Below, in pieces: positions 1 through 5,057 of a stretch of DNA of 7,779 bases. Origin of the DNA: Candidatus Omnitrophota bacterium (GTDB taxonomy: Bacteria; Omnitrophota; Gorgyraeia; 2-02-FULL-51-18); the NCBI GenBank assembly GCA_023247935.1, contig JAHFFM010000087.1, positions 1 through 7,779 of the forward strand, given 5' to 3'. Position 1 is the stretch's first letter, and each line of letters starts with the position of its first letter. Both the position numbers and the translations under genes were made by a program. The notes below the pieces were generated by a model that worked only from the letters and a program-made list of their open reading frames with translations, was not told the origin of the DNA and did no database searches.

Positions 1-15
1 AATTAGAGGAGAAGT

Positions 16-1308
16 ATGAAGAAAAAGTTAACCTATTTATATCTAATTTTATCTATTAGCTCTTCTATTTTTTTGTTTATGCAAACTGTTAAAGCGTGGG
101 CTGAGGAAACCACCTCTATGAGTGTTGTGGCGGCCAATGTAACCGATGAAAAAAGAGAAAAAATCTTTATCCGCCAGGATTTGCCGGACGAAATAGCCAA
201 GGAAGACGTTTTGGACCCGGGTGGTTTGGAGATAAGATATGACGAAGAAAAATCTATTTATTATCTTTATACCGAAGTGGATCTGGAACCGCAAGCTTCT
301 AAGAAATTCAAAGTGGTTCTTCGGGACAAATGGAAAGTGCCTCAAACCGAAGCTTCTTTTTTGAAGGATCAGGTAGACCAGCGCCTGGAAGCTTTAAAGG
401 GAAAAGAGAGTTACGGCGCTGGCCAAATGCTCAGAAATGCCGTTGTTTCTCAAATTGATGAAATCATGGCGGAGGAGGAAGCAAATAAGGGAAACATACA
501 AAAAAAGATCGATTTATACCGTGTACACATCCGAAAATTAAATGAGATTCGTCAAAAAATTTCCATTCAGGATGATTTTACCAGAGAGGCCCAGCGCTTC
601 GTGGACGGACAGAAGACGGGAAAATTTATCAAATTTACCATCGAGGCCGAAAATTCTTCGGAAAATGAATCAGCCGAAAATGTGGAGATTACAAGATATC
701 TCCCCGAGGGTGTCACACCTGACCAGATCAATGATTTGAAGGGTTTTGAAATGAAATATGACCGTGAAAAAAGCCTTTATTTTTTGACCAATACCGTCAA
801 CTTGAAACCGCTGGAGGTGAAAAAATTTGAGATTCTCATATCGCAGGATAGCCTCATTATTTCCGATATGAAATTGGACGAATTGCAGACGACGGAAACT
901 TTCACTCCAAAACTTGCCGGGACAGGCTATGAGAAGGAAGGCGCTTATTTGTCTCTGGAAATAAAAAAATTAATTGATGAAATAAAAAATACGCAGAAAA
1001 ATAGCGTGACAGCTGAGGATAAGATCGCCGCTTACACTGCCAATTTGAGGCGGTTGGACACCATCAAAGAGAATCTTGAAAAATTGAGGCGCCTCGTGGA
1101 AGCGGCGGATAAGGCAAAAGCGAAGAAACTGACGGAAATTATCAAAACAGTCACGCCGGACGTCGCGACAACCTGGAAAATTATTTACGCGACAATCGCG
1201 TTTTTGACCGTAATCAGCGTTTTCTTTTATTTCCTTTGGTGGGGACAGGCTAAGGCGAAACAAAATCAAAAGTTTGAAGATGTTAAAATAACAGGGAAAG
1301 AGAAATAA
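16..1308 (+). CDS. Exported, membrane-anchored protein with two tandem beta-domain/coiled-coil modules
   Basis: I do not recognise this 430-residue protein as a named family. Residues 1-29 look like a signal peptide: KKK, a hydrophobic core at 5-22, and an A-W-A site with cleavage likely after Ala29. The mature part has two copies of one module. Each is a beta-rich stretch (about 35-104 and 206-277) followed by a charged helical, probably coiled-coil stretch (about 112-182 and 285-372). A single hydrophobic helix at about 389-409, rich in aromatic residues, is followed by a basic tail of about 20 residues. This predicts a large periplasmic or extracellular part with a C-terminal anchor. A purine-rich ribosome site (AGAGGAG, 5-11) supports the ATG at 16. 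The stop abuts the ATG of the ATPase alpha gene, so the two are probably translationally coupled and the protein may belong to the ATPase complex. It does not resemble subunit a. The function is unknown. Confidence 0.85.
   Translation: MKKKLTYLYLILSISSSIFLFMQTVKAWAEETTSMSVVAANVTDEKREKIFIRQDLPDEIAKEDVLDPGGLEIRYDEEKSIYYLYTEVDLEPQASKKFKVVLRDKWKVPQTEASFLKDQVDQRLEALKGKESYGAGQMLRNAVVSQIDEIMAEEEANKGNIQKKIDLYRVHIRKLNEIRQKISIQDDFTREAQRFVDGQKTGKFIKFTIEAENSSENESAENVEITRYLPEGVTPDQINDLKGFEMKYDREKSLYFLTNTVNLKPLEVKKFEILISQDSLIISDMKLDELQTTETFTPKLAGTGYEKEGAYLSLEIKKLIDEIKNTQKNSVTAEDKIAAYTANLRRLDTIKENLEKLRRLVEAADKAKAKKLTEIIKTVTPDVATTWKIIYATIAFLTVISVFFYFLWWGQAKAKQNQKFEDVKITGKEK
118..561 (+). repeat. Module A of an intragenic duplication (residues 35-182)
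   Basis: This is the first copy of a module of about 148 residues: a beta-rich part followed by a helical part. Its best-conserved segment is residues 70-102, with the core RYDEEKSIYYL. It aligns without gaps to residues 243-275 of the second copy, with 15 of 33 identities by my count. The divergence shows an old duplication at the protein level, not a recent DNA repeat. Confidence 0.75.
631..1077 (+). repeat. Module B of the intragenic duplication (residues 206-354)
   Basis: This is the second copy, offset from the first by about 173 residues (519 bases). The matching core is KYDREKSLYFL. In the helical part, the motif IDEI occurs at 147-150 and again at 320-323. The beta part begins with a pattern (A-E-N, then N-V-E-I, then L-P-E-G-V) like the opening of DUF11-type or other immunoglobulin-like domains of exported proteins. 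The resemblance is weak, so I name no family. Confidence 0.75.
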
Positions 1309-2778
1309 ATGGCCAATATTAAATATAAAGAATACGGGACCATTATCACCAAAAAACAAGGTGTTGTCATCGCCGAGGGCCTCGAAAATTGCATTTATGG
1401 CCAGCTGATTGACTTGGGCAAGGGGTCCAAAGGGATTGTCATCGGTTATACGGAGAAGGTGGTGCAGATCCTTGTTTTGAAAGAAAAAGGGGCAATCAAT
1501 GCGGGAGACCGGATTTCCAGCACGATGGAGCCCTTGACGACACCTGTCGGTAAAAATTTCATCGGACGCGTGGTGACAGCTCTGGCCGAGCCGCGAGACA
1601 ATGGGGCTCCGGTACGTGCGGACGAACATTTCCCCATTTTTAGGGACTCGCCGCCCATCATGGTTCGCGCGGGCGTTGAACACGCGCTGGAAACAGGCGT
1701 CAAGATTCTTGATTCGATGATTCCCATCGGACGCGGCCAGAGGGAGCTTATGACCGGCGACCGTATGAGCGGCAAGACGACAATCGCGACGGATACGATA
1801 TTGATGCAGAAGGGGAAAAACATGACCTGCATCTACGTCGACATAGGAAAATCAGAATCGCAGTTGAAGCGCACGGTGAATTTGTTTCAAAAGCACGGTT
1901 GTTTGGATTATACGATTATTTTATCGGCCGGTGCTTCCGCGACACAGGGGGAGCAGTACCTGGCCCCTTATGTGGCGTGTGCTCTGGGTGAATATTTTAT
2001 GTTTAAGGGGGGAGCGGTGCTGGTCGTGTTTGACGATTTTTCCAAACATGCCTGGGCCTACCGTGAAGTCTCTCTTCTTTTGGGCCGTCCTCCCGGAAGA
2101 AATGCCTACCCCGGAGACATCTTTTATCTTCATTCACAAATGATTGAACGCGCCGCTCAGCTGGACGAAAAACGCGGCGGCGGCTCGATGACTTTTATTC
2201 CCATCATGGAAACTCTGGAAGGAGACATCACGAGCTTTGTGATCACGAATGTGGTGTCCATGACCGACGGGCAGATTGTGCTGGATTTGAATCTTTTCAA
2301 TCAGGGTTTTAAGCCGTCGCTGGATTTGGGACTTTCCGTTTCGCGCATCGGCACCAAGGTCCAATGGTCCATCATGCGGTCTCTCACCAAGACTTACCGC
2401 TTGGATTTTTTACAGAATCGTGAATTGGTTGAAGCGACCAAACTGCAGTCCGACATTCCCAAAGAGGTGCAGGACCAGCTCAAATTTGGCAGAATTTTTA
2501 TTGAGTTGATCACGCAGGAACAGGACGCGCCGGTGCCTTTTGATGAGCAGGTGTTTATCTATTTGGCGCACAACGAGAAAATGCTCATGCTTCTGACCAT
2601 GGATCAAGTGAAGGAATTTAAGAGAGACATCGGGGAATACGTCCGCAAGACTTGTCCGGATTTATTAAAACAAATCAGGGAAGTCCAAAAAATGACCGAT
2701 GAAATTAAGGCTGGAATCATTAGGAATTTAAAAATGTACCTAAATAGGTTCATTATTGTCGAAGAGAAAAAGTCGTAA
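1309..2778 (+). CDS. atpA: F-type ATPase subunit alpha, lacking the N-terminal delta-binding helix
   Basis: This is the non-catalytic nucleotide-binding subunit of the F1 head, in the cytoplasm. Seen in the sequence: the N-terminal beta-barrel begins at GTIITKKQGVV (residue 10). The P-loop is GDRMSGKT (150-157) and the Walker B strand is AVLVVFDD (236-243). PPGRNAYPGD lies at 261-270, and the arginine finger motif GLSVSRIG puts Arg346 in the catalytic interface with beta. The 489 residues compare with about 500-513 in the family. The shortfall is at the N-terminus: only nine residues precede the barrel, where E. coli has about 27, including the helix that binds delta. No in-frame extension is possible, because the start directly follows the upstream stop codon. 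GGGAAAGAG lies just upstream inside the preceding gene, suggesting coupled translation. Alpha is separated from its usual neighbours gamma and beta by epsilon, c and b-delta. Confidence 0.96.
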   Translation: MANIKYKEYGTIITKKQGVVIAEGLENCIYGQLIDLGKGSKGIVIGYTEKVVQILVLKEKGAINAGDRISSTMEPLTTPVGKNFIGRVVTALAEPRDNGAPVRADEHFPIFRDSPPIMVRAGVEHALETGVKILDSMIPIGRGQRELMTGDRMSGKTTIATDTILMQKGKNMTCIYVDIGKSESQLKRTVNLFQKHGCLDYTIILSAGASATQGEQYLAPYVACALGEYFMFKGGAVLVVFDDFSKHAWAYREVSLLLGRPPGRNAYPGDIFYLHSQMIERAAQLDEKRGGGSMTFIPIMETLEGDITSFVITNVVSMTDGQIVLDLNLFNQGFKPSLDLGLSVSRIGTKVQWSIMRSLTKTYRLDFLQNRELVEATKLQSDIPKEVQDQLKFGRIFIELITQEQDAPVPFDEQVFIYLAHNEKMLMLLTMDQVKEFKRDIGEYVRKTCPDLLKQIREVQKMTDEIKAGIIRNLKMYLNRFIIVEEKKS

Positions 2779-2827
2779 TAGTTAGAAGACTAAATATTTA
2801 AATAGAGTCTGCGGACTGACTGTATAT

Positions 2828-2836
2828 AGGAAGGAG
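2828..2836 (+). promoter_or_regulatory. Orphan Shine-Dalgarno-like sequence without a start codon
   Basis: AGGAAGGAG is one of the best ribosome-site matches in the window. The next codons give no usable gene: TTG at 2838 is only one base away, and both it and CTG at 2850 reach a stop (TAG) within 12 codons. It lies about 80 bases before the epsilon ATG, too far to serve it. It may be a relic of a lost or moved gene, or chance in a purine-rich stretch. Confidence 0.4.
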
Positions 2837-2882
2837 ATTGATACAAGTACTGCTTTACCCTATTATCAAATAGTAAATATAT

Positions 2883-2911
2883 TTGACTTATTTTAACTAA
2901 TAATATATAAT
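2883..2911 (+). promoter_or_regulatory. Near-consensus sigma-70 promoter for the epsilon-c-b/delta-gamma-beta block
   Basis: The -35 box TTGACT (2883-2888) matches TTGACA in 5 of 6 bases. The spacer is exactly 17 bp (2889-2905), and the -10 box TATAAT (2906-2911) is perfect. Transcription should begin about 7 bases past the -10 box, at about 2918, which is the A of the epsilon ATG. There is no Shine-Dalgarno sequence in front of that ATG. Both facts point to a leaderless transcript. The promoter would let five ATPase genes, and perhaps the downstream secretion ATPase gene, be expressed separately from alpha. Confidence 0.75.
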
Positions 2912-2917
2912 TTTATC

Positions 2918-3178
2918 ATGTTAGATCTTACAGTGGTTAGCCCAAAACGAATTTTATTTGATGATGCCGTGACTCATGTATTCATGGATGGTGATGATTC
3001 TGAGTATGAGATACTGAGTTTTCACGCTCACTTGGTGGGGGTATTGAGGGAAGGAAAGATTATCATCGATAATAAGAAGTCCATCCCCATTAAAAAGGGC
3101 ATTGTCCGGTTTTATGAAAACCGATGTTCCATTTTGGTCGAAGAATTGGACGCTGCAGTGATTTCAAATGTTTCTTAA
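2918..3178 (+). CDS. atpC: F-type ATPase subunit epsilon, N-terminal beta-sandwich only
   Basis: Epsilon sits on the rotor with gamma, at the junction to the c ring. The 86 residues match the family's N-terminal beta-sandwich. The opening LTVVSPKRILFDD corresponds to the usual L-T-V-V-T-P-E-R-x-L-F start. H36-A-H-L matches the G-H-A-P-L region, and the last strands run through ENRCSILVEE (67-76). The C-terminal helical hairpin of full-length homologues (about 130-140 residues), which in E. coli inhibits ATP hydrolysis, is absent. Short epsilons are known in some bacteria. The start is well fixed: it aligns with the family start, an in-frame TAA lies at 2894-2896, and the promoter points at it. 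No ribosome site precedes it. Epsilon is normally the last gene of the operon, but here it comes before subunit c. Confidence 0.9.
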   Translation: MLDLTVVSPKRILFDDAVTHVFMDGDDSEYEILSFHAHLVGVLREGKIIIDNKKSIPIKKGIVRFYENRCSILVEELDAAVISNVS

Positions 3179-3198
3179 ACGGTAGAAACGGGCAGACT

Positions 3199-3414
3199 TT
3201 GCCTTTTGCGACATTATTTTTGGTAATTACGGCCGCGATTGTGGGGCCCTCGATCGTGGTCGCTGTCATCGGACACGGAACGATCAAAGCTCTCGCGCGA
3301 AATCCGTCTTCGGCGCCCATTTTGCTCATGGGCATGATAGTGGTTTTGATTTTTAATCAGGCGATAGTGGTTGTGTCGCTCCTGGTATTTTTTCAGATAT
3401 TCAATAAGTTTTAA
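3199..3414 (+). CDS. atpE: F-type ATPase subunit c-like hairpin lacking the ion-binding carboxylate
   Basis: Subunit c forms the membrane ring of the rotor. The predicted 71-residue protein is a hairpin: helix 1 at about 4-26, a polar loop with ALARNPSSAP (31-40; R-N-P replaces the usual R-Q-P), and helix 2 at about 41-67. Counting 20 residues from the loop arginine (R34), as from E. coli Arg41 to Asp61, lands on Gln54 in IFNQAIVVV. The codon is CAG at 3358-3360. There is no Asp or Glu anywhere in the protein, so no alternative carboxylate exists, and the glycine-rich pattern of helix 1 is thin. I chose the TTG at 3199 because it gives a normal length and lies after the epsilon stop. The only in-frame ATG (3124) would add a 25-residue polar stretch overlapping epsilon. 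The ribosome site is weak, so coupling to epsilon is possible. The family call is firm; the start is uncertain. Confidence 0.82.
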   Translation: MPFATLFLVITAAIVGPSIVVAVIGHGTIKALARNPSSAPILLMGMIVVLIFNQAIVVVSLLVFFQIFNKF

Positions 3415-3422
3415 AGGGAGGT
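3413..3422 (+). promoter_or_regulatory. Ribosome binding site of the b-delta gene
   Basis: AAAGGGAGGT overlaps the stop codon of subunit c. It is 8-9 bases from the ATG at 3431 and about 15 from the alternative ATG at 3437, so it favours the first. It is the strongest functional ribosome site in the cluster, suggesting high or independent translation of the stator gene. Confidence 0.7.
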
Positions 3423-3430
3423 AGACCGGT

Positions 3431-4171
3431 ATGCTGATGTTAGGATTCGTGATCGCGCAAATCATCATTTTTTCAGTCATCATCATTGTCCTGAAGCGCC
3501 TTATTTTTCAGGACACCACGAGCGCCATCAACCGCATCAACCGGCTGGACAGCATCACGCGTGAAAAAGAAAAGATGCTGTCTCAAAAACTGGATGAGAC
3601 GGAAAAATATTTTGAGCAAAGAAAAAAGGAAATGGAAGACGAAGAGAAGCGCCTGAAACTTGAGGCCCAAAGAGCGGCCAACCAGTTGCAGGAAGATATC
3701 GTGAAAGCGGCCAAGACCGAAGCCGAAGACATCATCAAAAAGGCCCAGGCCTCCCGCGACAAGATCAAGGCCGATGCGATCATCGAGGCGGAAGCGCGGA
3801 TGATCGATATTTGCCGGGATATCCTGGGGCGCGTGTTGAGCAGTGTGGTGCAGACCCAGATGAACGAGCAATTGACGCAGGAGTTTTTGGCGGATTTGGA
3901 ACAGGCGGATTTGGGCAAAGTCGGCAAAGAGGTCAACCAGGTGGATATTATTGCCGGGCGCACGCTCACCGAGGAAACCAAAAAAATCATCAAAAAGATT
4001 TTGGACAACAAGCTCGGACGGCCTGTCACGGTGGAGGTTAAGGAAGACCGCGCACTCCTGGGGGGCCTCGTCATGAAGTTTGGCACGATGGTCGTGGATG
4101 GCAGTCTCGCCGAACATGTCAAGGAAGCCTCCGATCAGATGAAGGATGAGTTGTCCTGGAAACACGCGTAA
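3431..4171 (+). CDS. atpF: Fused F-type ATPase subunit b and delta C-terminal domain (peripheral stalk)
   Basis: This should be the stator rod. Residues 4-25 form the membrane helix, ending in LKRLIF, like the L-K-R-F-L-F of ordinary b. A long charged helix follows (about 33-128, many E/K/Q), typical of the b dimer. Residues 128-158 (from RDILGRVL) resemble the C-terminal end of b. After a short linker, residues 171-237 match the C-terminal domain of delta: VDIIAGRTLTEE, then KLGRPVTVEVKED, then LLGGLVMKFG and VVDGSL. The N-terminal six-helix domain of delta (about 105 residues), which binds alpha, is absent. Full b-delta fusions are known in mycobacteria (about 445 residues); this one has 246. 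No separate delta gene lies in the window. The start at 3431 is supported by a strong ribosome site. Confidence 0.88.
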   Translation: MLMLGFVIAQIIIFSVIIIVLKRLIFQDTTSAINRINRLDSITREKEKMLSQKLDETEKYFEQRKKEMEDEEKRLKLEAQRAANQLQEDIVKAAKTEAEDIIKKAQASRDKIKADAIIEAEARMIDICRDILGRVLSSVVQTQMNEQLTQEFLADLEQADLGKVGKEVNQVDIIAGRTLTEETKKIIKKILDNKLGRPVTVEVKEDRALLGGLVMKFGTMVVDGSLAEHVKEASDQMKDELSWKHA

Positions 4172-4183
4172 GGTAGGTGGTTT

Positions 4184-5035
4184 ATGCCGACCAAGGTCGC
4201 GATCCAACAGGAAAAAGAATTTGCGGGCAATATGTCCCAGCTCATGGAAATCATGAAGGGGCTGGCGCTGGCTTCCTACGTGAAGCTGAAAAAAGCCAAA
4301 GAAAAAAGGTTTGAGAAATTTATCCATTCGTTTGACGGGTTTTTTCAGATCGTCGACCTCTCCAAAGCCAAAAGCCCATTTATCCAGACGGAGTCGGAAA
4401 ATATGGGCGTCATTCTCGTCACCTCCGAAGAATCTTTTATGTCGGGCTTAAATAGCAAGGTGGTCCGCATGGGTCTTGAGATCGCGGAAAATAAAAATTG
4501 TGAGTTTATGGTGACGGGAAAAAAGGGGGCTTCGCGCCTCAAGGGTGAAGGAAAAAATTTCATGATTTTTCCGGCGCTTAAGGAAAAAAATTTTTACGCG
4601 ATTGCCGTTCAAATCAAAGACTACGTGGTGAAAAAAGTCAAAGACAGGCAGATGGGCACTGTCATCGGAGTTTTCGCGGATCCCGTTTCTTTCAGCACTC
4701 AGCGCGCGACCATGGTTCAATTTTTGCCGGCGCATGACGCCTATCCCAAGGAACTTAATTTGAATGCCGATCCCGAAGATGAAATTCACAAGGAATCCAA
4801 AATCGACCAAATCATGGATTATTTGACTGAGATATGGATCACCAATAAGCTTTTTATGATGTTTCAGGACAACAAAATGGCCGAATTTGCTTCCCAGGCC
4901 ATGCAGTTGGACGGCAGTTTGCAGAATTTGGCGGATTTGAACCGTAAGCTGAGGCTGCAGTATGTGAAAAAGCGCGGTGAGCTGATTGACGCGAGTCTGC
5001 GTGAAGTGGTCACGGCGCTTATGGCGACAAAATAG
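4184..5035 (+). CDS. atpG: F-type ATPase subunit gamma (divergent)
   Basis: Gamma is the central shaft inside the alpha-beta hexamer. At 283 residues it has a normal length. The N-terminal helix (about 8-45; MEIMKGLALASYVKLKKAKE at 21-40) matches the family pattern of K-A-M, V-A-A-x-K and basic residues. The C-terminal helix is also recognisable (AEFASQAMQLDGSLQNLADL, then ELIDASLREVV). The family signature near the first beta strand, usually T-D-x-G-L-C-G-x-x-N, is here TSEESFMSGLN (80-90), so Gly-Leu-Cys-Gly is lost. The middle domain is weakly conserved. A good ribosome site (AGGTGG, 4175-4180) lies four bases before the ATG, and the gene follows b-delta after 12 bases. Its place directly before beta is conventional. 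Confidence 0.92.
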   Translation: MPTKVAIQQEKEFAGNMSQLMEIMKGLALASYVKLKKAKEKRFEKFIHSFDGFFQIVDLSKAKSPFIQTESENMGVILVTSEESFMSGLNSKVVRMGLEIAENKNCEFMVTGKKGASRLKGEGKNFMIFPALKEKNFYAIAVQIKDYVVKKVKDRQMGTVIGVFADPVSFSTQRATMVQFLPAHDAYPKELNLNADPEDEIHKESKIDQIMDYLTEIWITNKLFMMFQDNKMAEFASQAMQLDGSLQNLADLNRKLRLQYVKKRGELIDASLREVVTALMATK

Positions 5036-5057
5036 AATTTTTGGAGAATGACTGACA

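Larger units (their letters stand above)
2779..2917 (+). other. Non-coding AT-rich gap between alpha and epsilon
   Basis: This is the only sizeable gap in the cluster (139 bases), and it is visibly richer in A and T than the flanking alpha, b-delta and beta genes. It contains no ATG-initiated reading frame. It holds a strong but unused Shine-Dalgarno-like stretch at 2828-2836 and a promoter at 2883-2911. A 10-base palindrome (TAAATATTTA, 2791-2800) and a 4-bp hairpin (2806-2817) are also present, but I assign them no function. Confidence 0.8.

Noticed and set aside
16..1308. The upstream membrane protein as a disguised subunit a
   Set aside because: It has a signal peptide and one C-terminal membrane helix, whereas subunit a has five or six membrane helices with a conserved arginine. 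Nothing here matches.
970..1683. A 237-residue minus-strand frame across the junction of the first two genes
   Set aside because: It lies opposite two genes supported by homology or by a signal peptide, has unnatural composition, and has no plausible ribosome site or domain.
2806..2817. A possible terminator hairpin after alpha (AGTC, loop, GACT)
   Set aside because: The stem has only four pairs and no run of T follows, so it is unlikely to stop transcription.
3124..3414. A 96-residue version of subunit c starting at the ATG at 3124
   Set aside because: The first 25 residues lie in another frame of epsilon and are polar, without resemblance to any c subunit. A TTG start at 3199 gives the normal length, although the true start is not proven.
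3473..4327. A 284-residue open frame on the minus strand opposite b-delta
   Set aside because: The translation is low-complexity and rich in Phe, Leu, His and Arg, as expected from the antisense of a Glu/Lys-rich coiled coil. It resembles no protein family, and the plus strand is clearly coding.
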